Assembly (NCBI GenBank): GCA_003313425.1
Contig: NHZP01000011.1
Span: forward strand, 1,178,001 to 1,242,000
Length of the DNA stretch: 64,000 bases
From: Pseudopyrenochaeta lycopersici
Lineage: Eukaryota; Ascomycota; Dothideomycetes; Pleosporales; Pseudopyrenochaetaceae
Direction: 5' to 3'
The translations under genes were made by a program, and so were the position numbers. The notes under the pieces were generated by a model, which worked only from the letters and a program-made list of their open reading frames with translations, made no database searches and was not told where the DNA came from. This document shows positions 1 through 11,292 of this stretch, piece after piece (position 1 is the stretch's first letter; every line of letters starts with the position of its first letter).

Positions 1-837
1 TTTTTCCACCCCGCTGAGTCTCCGCCGGGCTTGACCGTAGGACAGCACATTGGCTGCTTGCATAGAGCGCAGTATCCACGCAAGCCCTGGAGTCGCCGGC
101 GACCATCTCTCCCGACGTGATCTATGCATGGGATTGCCTCTATTATGCTTCAGGTCCAGTGCTTCTGACTAAGTGCTTCTGACTAAGTGCTGCGGCTTAG
201 CAAGCTATCTAGGCGGTGCTCGGGTTGACGACGACAATTGTTGTTCTACCACATTCAAATCACCAGTGACACCTCCTTGCGGATTTTCCGGTACCCTTAG
301 TGCAAGATGCTTTTTGGTATGTCTCAATAGTTGGCCATTCCTCGCTCTCTATCTGAGGCGAAGCGCACCAGAATATGTTGACCGCTTAATCCTATGACGG
401 ACTGTTGGCCTTGCATAGCGTCTACGCGTCTCTCTATATGCTGTGGAACCCAACGAAGCGTCCAGCCTGCTGAGGGTATGCGACCCGGCCCGTAGTAGAC
501 GATATATGCAAGGATGTAGCACAACCTCCAGCTCTGTTCCGAGGACAGCCGCTAACGCAAAATGCCACGCGGTGTTGGTACAGAAGCTCGTTCATATTCC
601 AGGCATGCCGCAACCCGAAGCGCTGTGTGCTGGACATCCTCCCTTGCCTTCATCGAACCCACGGTACTGGATACGTTTCGTTTCCTTGGGCGGCCGGCTA
701 CACTGCATTGGGCTCTCGAGCACCATTCCAACGCAAAGTACCAGAAAGATATCCAGCAAATCTATCTAATGCTGTCGGATCAAACAGCAACATTACAGAC
801 TGTTTGATACCTCCATTGGTCAGAACATATATCTGAA
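1..837. other. Left-edge non-coding stretch
   Basis: I see no convincing gene here. Several short open frames overlap each other on both strands, and none shows a recognisable family or fungal splice structure. A 14-bp unit is tandemly duplicated at 158-171 and 172-185, followed by a partial third copy to 191. The right part presumably holds the promoter and leader of the gene that starts at 838. Confidence 0.5.
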
Positions 838-2403
838 ATGCTCCTTCAGAAGCTTCCCCCCCAAGGCGTACAAGCTCCTAATGCGCATTCGACAAAGCGA
901 CGACAACTACAGGAGCGACGGCGAACTCTGCAGACAATCAGCGAACTATCAGTCACCGATGGATCTTCGCACGACTTCGGTAGCCTGATGAAGACAGGCC
1001 AAATCGGGCACGTAATACACGCAAGCGGCCCAAGTGTGGAGAGGAAGACTCCAAATCTCAGTAAAAGGCGCAGCCTCCCGCAGTACCGCTCGAACCCAGA
1101 ATGCCTAAGTATACAGTCATCGGCTACTGAACAAGTGATGCACGAATCAGCGTCACGACAATCGCTACTGAAGCAAGCCATCCATTCTACAGATCGAAGT
1201 CAGTGCCAGGAAGGTTGGAATGCAATAAGGGAGCAGGCGAGAGTGCAGCGTGAGCAAGCCGTTGTAGGGGCAACAGTCAGGCGACAGGCATCTGATTATA
1301 CATCCGCGGTCAAGAGTCAATCTTCACTGCCAAGCAATGCATCATCGCCTCCGAAAGAGTCAAGTCGAGACCGTCACAAATCATACACGAGCCATCAACA
1401 ACTGCTTCGCAACAGTCGTTCGATCCGTGGGCTTCCCCAAAGTCCTGAGTGGCGGCCTAGTGTGGGAGTCTTGAAAGGGACATCCAATCACCATGAACAT
1501 GACACCGAGTCATCTGGGCGTGCGAGTACAGATTCAAGCTCGTACCGCTCTTCTCACGACAGTGCTGTTCGCAGATCTCAGTCTGGTTCTTCGAACCGAT
1601 CGTTCAGTTTAGAAGCGGCTCCCCTAATGCCAAACACCTTTGGTCCATCCGCACAACGCCACTATCTGAGTTCTGCCAATTTCCACAGAGGCGCTGCATT
1701 AAACCAATTCCCTGTTTCTAAAAATGCAAGACTGAACCCAACGGCACGCTCATCATCTTTGCCTTCCATTCGCGTGGAGGACATGGGCGTGTTGTACCCC
1801 AGGAACAAGCAAAACATGCACCAATCGTCTCAATCACTGACACAAAAAGAGCAACTTGTCACTATCCAAACTGCACGACTGGCAGCTTTGGCTGCGCTTA
1901 CAGCATCCGAACACAACACTACCCAGGAGACGCATATTTCCCACACATCAGCCATGAACCTACAGTCTCCCCATCGCCCTCCTCAGACCTACCAGCCAAA
2001 ACGCCCTTCACCAGACCAAACCCGCACATGCTCCAATTCCAGTCTCAGAGTCCCGCCGCTAGCCTACGCAGCGAGAACAAACGGCATGAACCAACTCATC
2101 TGGGACCAAAACCCGGACAAGTACAATCTCATCCCCGAGCACGCGCCCCTTGAGAAGCGGGCTGTGCCCAAGCGAGAGAGCCTGACACAGTGGAAGGCCG
2201 AAAGAGATCAGGCCAAGGCAGGCTTTGATGGCGTGCGCAGGGCAGATATGAAGGAGAGGGTGAGGCGCGCGAATGAGCTGGAGGAGGAGCGGGAGAAGGA
2301 ACTCTTATTAATGGGTAAAGGGACGAGCACGGAAGTGAAGAAGGAGAGGGGCTGCTGGAGTGGCATTTTTGCCCTTCTTGGCTCGCCGAATACTAAAGCA
2401 TGA
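838..2403 (+). CDS. Disordered hypothetical protein, 521 aa
   Basis: A single uninterrupted frame starts at ATG 838 and encodes 521 residues. The composition is rich in Ser, Gln, Arg and Pro over roughly residues 1-420, as expected for an intrinsically disordered protein. There is no signal peptide or membrane segment. The most ordered part is C-terminal: a short conserved-looking block (LIWDQNPDKYNLIPEH, about residues 421-436) is followed by a highly charged, probably coiled segment (about 455-500) and a short Cys/Trp-containing tail. I do not recognise the family. The length of the open frame and its fungal-style composition make it a likely real gene, but the N-terminus could be extended by an upstream exon that I cannot see. 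It is convergent with the amidohydrolase gene that ends at 2784. Confidence 0.7.
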   Translation: MLLQKLPPQGVQAPNAHSTKRRQLQERRRTLQTISELSVTDGSSHDFGSLMKTGQIGHVIHASGPSVERKTPNLSKRRSLPQYRSNPECLSIQSSATEQVMHESASRQSLLKQAIHSTDRSQCQEGWNAIREQARVQREQAVVGATVRRQASDYTSAVKSQSSLPSNASSPPKESSRDRHKSYTSHQQLLRNSRSIRGLPQSPEWRPSVGVLKGTSNHHEHDTESSGRASTDSSSYRSSHDSAVRRSQSGSSNRSFSLEAAPLMPNTFGPSAQRHYLSSANFHRGAALNQFPVSKNARLNPTARSSSLPSIRVEDMGVLYPRNKQNMHQSSQSLTQKEQLVTIQTARLAALAALTASEHNTTQETHISHTSAMNLQSPHRPPQTYQPKRPSPDQTRTCSNSSLRVPPLAYAARTNGMNQLIWDQNPDKYNLIPEHAPLEKRAVPKRESLTQWKAERDQAKAGFDGVRRADMKERVRRANELEEEREKELLLMGKGTSTEVKKERGCWSGIFALLGSPNTKA

Positions 2404-2783
2404 TGTAGTTGTGTGTTTATCGTGTTTAATGGCTTCATCGGGGCTTGACTGAATTTTGCTTTCTGTGTTTAATTTTTGTCTTGCTTTTGTGTTGTTGTTG
2501 TTTTTTGTGGAGGAAACTCGGGGGTTTGTTTCAGCTTCTGCTGCTGCGAAGGTAGTGACGCAATTGGCCCACTGTGCGTGGTAATATTGGTATATGTGTT
2601 GACGAACTATATTCACAGACACAACATGACATAAAATAACTACTAGTATCGGATTGTGCTCCAATTAATCTATAATTCTTTCACTGTTGACCTTCAGGAG
2701 CCAGCGCAAAGCACTAGCAATAGAAAGATCACTTATTACTCAGCAGCTATTTACTCAATGTGCATATTACCTTGCTATAAATC
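2404..2783. other. Convergent 3' intergenic region
   Basis: This stretch separates the 3' ends of two convergent genes. It begins with a T/G-rich run (about 2440-2520) typical of a fungal 3' UTR and becomes AT-rich. I see no further gene in it. Confidence 0.5.
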
Positions 2784-4001
2784 TCACATGAAATCCTCGT
2801 CTACTTGCCTCTCGTCAAGTGGCACCGTAATATTAAACAGCGTCTTGGAATTCCCCCTCGCAATCTTCCTCTTAGTCTCAACACCCAGGCCTTCAATTAC
2901 ATCAAACCAATCTGCAGCATCCTCATTACTTTGGAACGGATAATCAACACTCCACAACACCCTCTGCTCACCCAATTCTGCCAAGGTACACTTCACTGTC
3001 GACAATCTCCTCACACCACTCAAAGTAGCATAGAAGTTATTGCGCAGATAGTAACGCAGCGGTTTGAGATGGGGGCCATTGGACCCTGGGGCTTGGGTGG
3101 CAAGCTGCGTGTCGGAGCGGTGGATCAGGAAAGGGAGGCCTTCACCGGCGTGGCCGATGATAATCTGGATGGAAGGGTGCGTGTCGAAGAGGCCAGAGAG
3201 CATGAGACGCAGAGAGTGGACGGCGACTTCGACGCCGAAACCGAACGCTGCGGATACAAGACCGGGGTACTTAGATGAGTTAGTGGAGACGTGGTTGTAC
3301 ATTTGCTGTTGGCTGACGGGCGGAGTGCGAGGGTGGATATAGATGGGGACATTGAGTTCTGCGACTTTAGCCCAGAAGGGAGCGTTGGCAGGCTCGTCGA
3401 GGTATTGTACAGTGAAGTTATCTGGAGTTCCAATCTCGGTGTAGCCATGAATCATAGCACCTTTAGCACCAAGCTCTCTGACAGCTCGTTCCAGCTCCTT
3501 AGCAGCAGCAGTGGGGTCCTGCATAGGCACCGTAGCGAAGAAACCGAAGCGGTCGGGATAGGCTTTGACATAAGTATTGTACATGTCATCGTTGATCTCT
3601 GTAGCAAACTTGGTAGCGTTGGCAGTGTCCGGGACGCCTTGAATGCCGGGGGCGCCGATAGAGACAATCACATAGTCGATGCCACTCTGGTCCATGGATG
3701 CGAGGCGGGATGGGATATCAAAGAGACGGGCGATGGTATCTGCACCGCTGGGCTGTAGACTGTCTTAGCATGTCTCAATGTGAGGTGGTTGTTCAGAATT
3801 ACACACGCCTGCAAAAGGCAAGGCTCCTAACCCCGCTATCTGGTTTGAGGGTGGAGTAACATTGTACTTTGCCCATATAGTGGTGCCTACATGTTCCTCC
3901 AAAGCAATCTTTCCGTAGATGCGAGGCACGGAGATTGTGGCATTGGTCCAGCGGTGTTGAGTCGCGTTCCCTAGGTAGAGGACTCTGTCAATTGCTGCCA
4001 T
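2784..4001 (-). CDS. Amidohydrolase-2 family decarboxylase-like enzyme
   Basis: Two exons (4001-3807 and 3752-2784) joined by a 54-bp GT-AG intron give 387 residues. The fold is the TIM-barrel metal-dependent amidohydrolase 2 family, which includes 2,3-dihydroxybenzoate and gamma-resorcylate decarboxylases. Visible family motifs are KIALEEH near residue 31 (the Glu and His expected to bind metal), YIHPRTPP in the middle (metal-binding His), IIIGHAGEGLPF, and WSVDYPFQS near the C-terminus (the catalytic Asp motif). About 30 residues precede the usual start of the family (GKIALEEH); they are not clearly a signal peptide. The likely reaction is non-oxidative decarboxylation of a hydroxylated aromatic acid in the cytosol, but the substrate cannot be read from sequence. 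The start is the first in-frame ATG before the family core. It is transcribed toward the gene at 838-2403. Confidence 0.88.
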
Positions 4002-5653
4002 AATGATGGATTTCCCGCAGTCTATGTAGAATCAACATGGCTGTCGAGTATATAAGCTTGAGTGCAAATGCTTTTCCCTTGGTTCGCCGTGCTGGCTCGC
4101 GAGGTGTGCAGCAGCGGATATGAGCGCAATCTTGCTTGTTGAATTCCCCCTTGCATGCAGTATGCGGGCGTTTCCGAAGCCATACGTGTGTGACAAAGTG
4201 AGCGAGTCGGGTGCAATAAAAGGGTAGCACTGCATGCTACAGAGCAGAGACCTGACGGTAGTGGACGGCCAAAGAGGGGCCGGGTATGGGAAAACAAAGG
4301 CGACTGCCTGTTGGGTATCTTTGGCAGCTGCGAATGTGTCAGACACTAAACTTGTTTGTTGCAGCTTTGAATTGTATTGTGCTTTGATGGAAGTTCCTCT
4401 GGGATCCCTTGTATGTGATGGAGCTAACAAGCATAAAGTTCGAAACGAGTGCGTATACAATTTTGTAATGGTGTTGGATCACAACATACGATTCCAAGGT
4501 GTCTACCGCTAACGACGGCCTGCTGTTGGTGGAAATGGTAGTGTCTGTATTAGTTTTGGGGCAGGCGTCGATCAGCCGCGAATACGAGGCAGATCAAAGT
4601 GTGGTAAGCATCACAGGGATTTTGGATCACATTCAGATGTGTCGGTGGCTGCAATTGCCGGTCGTTGATGCTCGGAAGTGTGTCAAGGTTCCGAAAGGAT
4701 GTTCTTGTGACGCCAGCCTAGCCGCGTTGAATGGGTGAGGCAATAAAGTTTCAACGGGGACAGCGGCGCACCCAGGCTGGCAGAGGTGTGGGAGTGTGAT
4801 TATGAAGTCTCAACAGTGGCTCAGTTTGGGGGGATAGAGTACCCATTGGGTTATACGTGCGAGCGAGTATAGGCGAGAGCGAGGATGCACAGCAAGATGG
4901 TTGGCTGCCATAAGGAAATCAAGCGCCACCAAAAGTTCCTGTCCTCTGACCCCGCGGTGGAGAGCTGACAGACGTCCGGGCGATCGCTGAAGCTGAGTGC
5001 CTAGACTCTTTCTGCCCCGAGGGGGAGTTTGGGGAAGTCTCATGCTTTGCAATCAGCACGACAGGTGCCGAGGCCAAGGAGGACTCTTGTCATGCCTCAT
5101 GCTGGCCGTGGTGGACACGGCTGGATTGGGCAGCGTGATAGGAGCAAGAGGGCAATGCACAGGGAGTGGAGCGGCTCGTCTCAGAGGCGGCGGCGGTGAT
5201 ACGCTGGCAGTGAGGCCGAGCGGCGGCTCCCACGAGCGTATGTGACAGTGTATCTTTAAGATTGCGCGAGGGAAGCGGGACTGGTTCCGAAGTGGAGAGC
5301 ATGTGGGATGCGCACAGCACGGGCACTAGGCCAGTGGTCGCTAGCCCCGGTCGCTTGGTTTCGAGGAGCCAACGTCTCCCCGCCGAGAGCACCACAGACA
5401 CGAGCTCCCCAGGAACGACTACGACTTCCGCCGCCGCTGCTGCTCTCCGCCTCCGTCTCCGTCTCTCTCTCGTCGCCCGGCGCCCGCACACGCAGCCCGC
5501 AGGCAACGTCACGGCACCTCTCCGCTCGCTACGCCGCTTCCAATGTTGCAACGCCGCCGGGGGCCTGTCCTGACGCCCGCCATCACGTCGTACAGACCGT
5601 CGTCCAGTGCCGCCAGCCTCGCCTGAGCCCCCAATCTGGCCGCAGCGGCAGCC
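4002..5653. other. Intergenic region, divergent promoters
   Basis: This 1.65-kb stretch lies between the amidohydrolase gene (leftward) and the RasGEF gene (rightward), so both promoters should be here. The last 400 bp are very GC- and CT-rich, which creates long spurious open frames on both strands. None of these has a recognisable domain. It probably includes a long 5' leader for the RasGEF transcript. Confidence 0.5.
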
Positions 5654-8600
5654 ATGCCCGCGACAGGAGGGTCCCGGGCAGCGCACACAATGGCCGCCAA
5701 GCGCGCCGAGAAGGGCAAAAGCGTGCAGTCGATGCACCACCCATCGCGCCGCGAGAGCAGCGCCGCCGTCACTCAACACCAGCGCCCAGGCATGAAGACA
5801 CGCGCGCACTCGGCCCCCAGCGTGCCCAAGAGCGACGCCGACGCGGCCGCCCAAGACCTCGACTGCCCCGACGACGACGACAAGGAGGCCGACGAGATCA
5901 CCGACGACGCCTTCTTCCAGCGCTACCACTTCCCCGCGCCCGTCGAGTCCACCAAGGAAGACGCTTCAGACAGCAGCCTGGACTCGTCCTCTGACACCGA
6001 GGGGCCCCTCTCGCCCACCCACATCAAGCATCGCCAGCCCGCCGGCGACGTGCCCTCGGAGCCGTCTACGGGCGTGAGTCTTCTTTGCCTCCTCTTGCTG
6101 TGTAGGAAGCTTGTGCTGACAACCGTGCTTCCAGTCTGCAACCAGCGACTCGGCCCCCGTCATGCAGGACATTAACATCGCCGTCATCGGCAACCAGGGC
6201 GCGGGCAAGACGACCTTCATCCGTCGCGCCCTCGGCCTGCCAGACACCACCCCCGCTAACAATTGCTCGCGAAAATGGACAATCGACGGCGTGCCCTACA
6301 TAGTGCGCTTCCTCGAGATGTCCATTGACGACGTGCAAATTGGAGACCGCAACACCATCAAGTGGCCCGAGACGGTCCATGATCTGGCCACGCCGCGCAT
6401 GGACGGCGCAGTCACCATCTACGACGTCACTAGTCAAGACAGCCTCATCAATGTCCCAGAAATGCTGAGTGAGCGCACCCTTGCACTTGCACGCCAAACA
6501 CGCGTTCCTGAGATCGTCCATGCTAATTGACCTATTGCAGGCGTCTTATCAAAAGCACATCTGCCATTTATCCTGGTCGCCTGCAAATGCGACCAGCACC
6601 CTGCCCACCGCCAAGTGGACACATCAGTTGTCGAACAAAAAGCCAAATCCTTCATTGCAGACATCAGCGTGTTTCAGACTTCCGGATCGTCCCCGGAAAC
6701 GCACCGAGCATGCCTGTCTGTGATTACACGTGCAGCAATAGCGGCAAAGCGACGTAAGTTTTTCCTTTATTTTTTTCTTGGCTCAACACAAAACCAAACC
6801 CTCTTTTGCACAATGCTCCATAATTATACCTGTCGCGCCGTAGACCTGCGATTATGTAACTCGTCATTGACCGCGCGTCAGCTCAATCACAAGCCTCAAT
6901 GGCTCGACGACGAGCAAACTCGTCTGCCGTCAAGTCCATCACACAAAAGGACATATGGAACCGTAAACATGAACGCGCCAGCTCTGAGATCTCGGTGAGA
7001 TTTCGACCAGGCTCTGCCGAAGTCAAAAGCCATCGCTATAAGCCCAGTGATGCAAACAAGACCTTTTTCAACGCGGAGGAATCGCCGGGATACGACTCAC
7101 AGGAATCCGATGACCAAGATTCAGACGTAGCACCCAGCATCATGTCAGTGAAGCCTTCTGATGAGAATGGCTATACCTTTGACCAGCTAGTCGACCGACT
7201 GCTCGCCCAGCCCATGTCGAAGAATGACACCAAATTCGTCTCCATATTTCTTGCCCTCTATCGAAGATTCGCAACGCCAGGACAATTATTAGAAGCCATT
7301 CTCAAGCGCTTCGAGGCTACTGGCAAGGAGAAGGTTCTGCCCATGATCCGCGTCATTGCACAGCTTCGCTACCTTGCTGTCCTCCAGCTATGGGTCGCTT
7401 ACTATCCCGGTGACTTTGCCTATCCAACTACACGCAGACTCATCCGCAAGTTTTCTTCCGCTCTGGCGTCAAATCGCGAGTTCTCGGTGGCCGCTACCGA
7501 GATCATTCGAGACCTAGAGATGGTCACCGAAGACGATGATACAGACTGGGCGTGCAGCGATCGGCAAAGGGCCCAGAACGACCAGATACCGACATTTCAC
7601 AACAATGTGCTTGATGAAGATTCAGATTCAGATGACTTCACCAGGGCAATCGGACACATGTCAATGTCTTCCGATCGCATGTCTGTAGCGCGGAGCAGTG
7701 TGTTGACAGGCGGAACACAATCCACAAATGGTTCCATGGGCTCCTCGCAAGCCCTTCTCACACAGGTCGAGAAGAACGAGAAGCTCGCTCGATTGCTTGA
7801 GCCAAACCCGGTGAAGCCACTGACAAAAATTCAATGGCATCAGCTTGTAAATGAGACGGACGACGCGATTGCAAGAGAACTCACAAGGATAGACTGGATC
7901 ATGTTCTCCTCTGTCCGACCAAGGGATCTCGTGCGGCACGTTAGCTTGAATGCCGAGGAGAAGAAGCGATGCAAAAACCTCGAGAACGTTACACGTATGA
8001 CGGAGCATTTCAACCACGTCGCCTACCTCGTTACAAACTACATCCTCATGCGTGATAAACCGAAGCATAGGGCTTTGATGCTGGAGAAGTGGATGAAGGT
8101 CGCCCGGCAGCTGCGAAAGCTGAACAACTACAATGCGTTAGGCGCAGTCCTTGCAGGCATCAAGGGCACTGCAGTTCATCGACTGATAGCAACGCGCGAC
8201 TTGGTCCCCCAGAACGTCACACACGACTTCCTCAAACTGGATATCCTCATGAGCCCTCAGAAGTCCCATTTCTCCTACCGACTGGCTTGGGAAAATAGTT
8301 CTGGCGAACGCATACCATACATACCTCTCCACCGCCGTGATCTCGTGTCAGCCGCTGAGGGCAACTCAACGTTTGTCGGCGACAAGAAGAAGACGGATTC
8401 TGCACTTGCTCCACATCCAGGTGTCAGCGTGTTTGAAGGTGCTGCCGGAAAGAGGGATAGCAGAGAACCGCCGCCAAGTGGTGTCACCGGCAAAGAGAGA
8501 ATCAATTGGCGAAAGTTTGAGATTATGGGCGAGGTCATTGTCGGCGTACAACGTGCACAGGGCACACCCTACCCAAACTGGCAGAAGTGCGAGGAGGTGC

Positions 8601-8776
8601 GCAATCTGCTCTTGGACGTCAAGATCAACAAGGATGACGATGTAAGATTGTGATCTCTGCCTGACTAACCACGTGCTAACGCATGAAATTAGGATCTCTA
8701 CGAGCGCAGCACCCACCTCGAAGCACCCGGTGCCAACGAGAAGGGCAGGTTCGCCAAATGGTTCCGAGAGCGTTAG
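5654..8776 (+). CDS. Ras-like (degenerate GTPase) - RasGEF fusion protein
   Basis: Five exons (5654-6073, 6135-6468, 6541-6753, 6882-8641, 8693-8776) join in frame to 936 residues, with introns of 61, 72, 128 and 51 bp. Residues 1-145 are acidic and disordered. Residues about 153-320 form a Ras-like domain with P-loop GNQGAGKT (159-166), but the DxxG switch-II motif is not visible and NKxD appears as CKCD. A RasGEF N-terminal domain begins near 420 (YTFDQLVDRLLAQPM), and a CDC25-type catalytic RasGEF domain runs from about 645 to 905, including NLENVTRMTEHFNHVAYLV and LRKLNNYNALGAVLAGI. The expected role is GDP/GTP exchange on a Ras-family GTPase at membranes. It differs from canonical Cdc25 in its short length and in the attached GTPase-like domain. 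The start is the first of two nearby in-frame ATGs (5654 and 5690). The exon chain is well supported because every junction preserves frame. Confidence 0.9.
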
Positions 8777-9997
8777 TGCCTCTGTTCTTACCGTCCCTGT
8801 CTGACTTTCCTACCTTGACTTTTGTGAAAGATCAGATAGGCTAAAGTGAAGGTTTATAGCGCGTTTGTCCTTACCCTCCCTACCTCCAGCACAAAATTAC
8901 CAAGCTGCGGCGAGCGCTAGCAACTACGTCCGCATTTGATTTCAGCACCATACGCTATCATCTCTACCTCATTTGTCGGCTTTCGGCGCATCATCTATAC
9001 CCATCTGCTTCCCACGAGTTTGCGTTCATATCATCATCACATATCATGGCGATTGTCACATATTGCTTGCTTGGCTTCACTGCGCGATACCTTTGCCCGC
9101 TGGCGTTGTTTTCTCTGCATATTTGGATACGGCCATCAAACACGGATATTGGATGGAACGGAGGCGTCACATATCTAGAAAATGTTGGATGTCATATTTT
9201 CATGTAATTGGACGGGCATAGCGTGCTGCGGCAGGCCTTCCTCGTGGATAAAGCACGTGGGCCATGCACATAGTTTCTTTAGCGATATACTTGGAGTGCA
9301 TATTATTGTGTTAGTGGGTAGTTGGGGGGGGGGGGTGGTGTATATGTGGGCGTTTCTTTGACAGTGCGAGGAATCGTGTGGATAGCATTGATCATACATA
9401 CCGAGAAATCTAATGATCATGAAGCTGAGTGCTACTTCATGAACACCCAAGACTCGTGTTTTTCATGTTCGCAAGCTTCTCTAAAGTTAAGCATTACGTC
9501 TTCGCCGTCACAAACCGTTCTTCGAAACGGCGGGCCATGTGAGTGGTCTGGCGATCTTGCACCTGCAGTGGAACTCAGCCACTAAACGCGCAACAAGTCT
9601 TGGCTCATGCCGCCCCTTCCAAGCTCCAGGGCGCGAACTTCAAGGCGATCGTGCCGCAAGCCAGCCGTTTTGGCTTGATTGGCACTTGTGGGTTCGCTGC
9701 GTCACTTGGGAACGGAGCAGGTCGTCTCCGTCGTTCGCTCGCTGCTCTTCTGTTCCTTTCGACTCTTCAATGGCGATTACGTGAAGTTCTGCGTCTTTGC
9801 CTTCACCTGGAATGTTACCGCTACCCCTGACACAATCCCATCTTTAGCCAGTTGCCGCTGCCACGCAATCACGAAACAGCCAGCCGGCCGGACCGAACAT
9901 ACTCTGGCGAAATTGCCCTCCCCAGGACAGACGTCGAGTTTTCCCCAGGACACAACAGACTGCTGCACATTCAGGCGTGCGCGAGCTGCTTTCCACC
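8777..9997. other. Intergenic region
   Basis: This stretch holds the 3' end of the RasGEF transcript and the promoter and leader of the membrane-protein gene that starts at 9998. It contains a run of 12 G at 9324-9335. The short open frames are not convincing. Confidence 0.5.
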
Positions 9998-11292
9998 ATG
10001 GCGTACCTCTACGCGCGCCAGAATCCGCTGGATAGCGCGAAGACCACTTTCTCCTCATGGGATAATTGCATGGCGAAGGCCTACTGCAAGTCAGTCACCC
10101 TGCACATGCCTCAGGATGCATTCAGTTGCTCACATACGTCAGGTGGCCGGTCATTGTCGGCATCGTTGTCGGCGGTCTTATCCTCTTATCTGTCATAACA
10201 TGCATAGCACGATGTATATGCTGCGGCGCTGAGTGCGCCTGCTGCTGCTTCAAATGCTGTAGTTGCTGCTGCGGTGGCGGTGGAAGATCCGGCCACAAAC
10301 GCGTCAAGAGTGAACCGACGCCTACATATCCAACGTCGTTTGGTGCTCCTGCTGCAAACCCGTACGCGGCTGCCAACAACGCTGCCCCTCCTGCGCCGCC
10401 AATGGATGCGAGACCTTTGAATCAGCAGTATCGCTCTGCCCCCATGCCGACATTCGCTCCTGCTCCCGCTCCCGTTCCAGAGAGACCACAATATGCGACG
10501 TTTGCCAGCCCGAGTAAACCTGTCAACGAAGATGCTCTACCTGCTATGCCGACATGGAAGGATGGGCGTGATGTACATGTCGAGGTGGAGGAACCACCTA
10601 TGCCTGAGAAGCGGGGGGATATGGAGATGGACAGACTGGACCACAACGGCTCCACAACTGGCATGGCAGCCGTACCAGGGGCCAGGAGGTCTCCAGGACC
10701 AGGCAGGTCTCCAGTCCAGCGCATGCAAACTGGGGATAACTACGGCTTCCCGCCTGGATACCAGAACGATTCATTCGTAGGTGCAAGCCCGCAGCGGAAC
10801 AGCCCAAGCCCGTACGGAAGGCCATACGCCCAGCAAGACGAGTACGGAAGAGGGTCGCCCGCCCCACCAATGTACGGAGCCGGAGACACATACGCCCAAG
10901 GCCAATCCTACGGACGCCGTTCCCCAGGCCAGACCCAAGCATACAACCAATACGACCAGCAAGACCGCTACGACGACCGCTACGACCAACCAGACCAACG
11001 ATACCACTCCCCCTCCCCGCCACAATCAAACCACTACAACTACAACCAAGCGGCGTCGTATGATGACTACGCCCCAGCGCCAGTACAGCAACGATCCAAC
11101 ACTCCCGGCTACGCGGCCTCAGAATCAACAACAACCTCCACGCCCGCTTACCCCGGCCAACGAGCGTACAGCCCCCAGAATGCCTACCCGGGGCAGCAGA
11201 CGTACCAGGCGTTTACGCCCGGCGCGCCGCAGGGCCAGCAGTACTCTGGCGTCACGAGGAAGGCTGTTGATGGGAGTCATCGCGATATTTAA
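9998..11292 (+). CDS. Pin2-like single-pass membrane protein with Pro/Tyr/Gln tail
   Basis: Two exons (9998-10089 and 10143-11292) with a 53-bp intron give 413 residues. The start ATG sits in a CCACCATGG context. The N-terminus carries a short conserved block ending in SSWDNCMAKAYCK. One transmembrane helix follows (WPVIVGIVVGGLILLSVI, about residues 32-49), then a dense Cys cluster (about 51-75) that is probably palmitoylated. The remaining 330 residues are a disordered cytoplasmic tail rich in Pro, Tyr, Gln, Gly and Ser. The S-W-D-x-C-M block directly before the helix, the Cys-rich juxtamembrane segment and the prion-like tail match the layout I remember for yeast Pin2, an exomer-dependent plasma-membrane protein. 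Filamentous-fungal copies are often annotated as fibroin-3-related. The topology is strongly supported; the Pin2 relationship is inference from memory. Confidence 0.85.

Noticed and set aside
158..191. 14-bp tandem duplication
   Set aside because: It is real, but a short isolated duplication of this size has no evident function.
5090..5994. Long open frames on both strands (279 codons minus, 228 codons plus) before the RasGEF gene
   Set aside because: They arise from GC-rich sequence, have Arg/Val/Gly-heavy compositions with no domain, and overlap the real first exon of the RasGEF gene.
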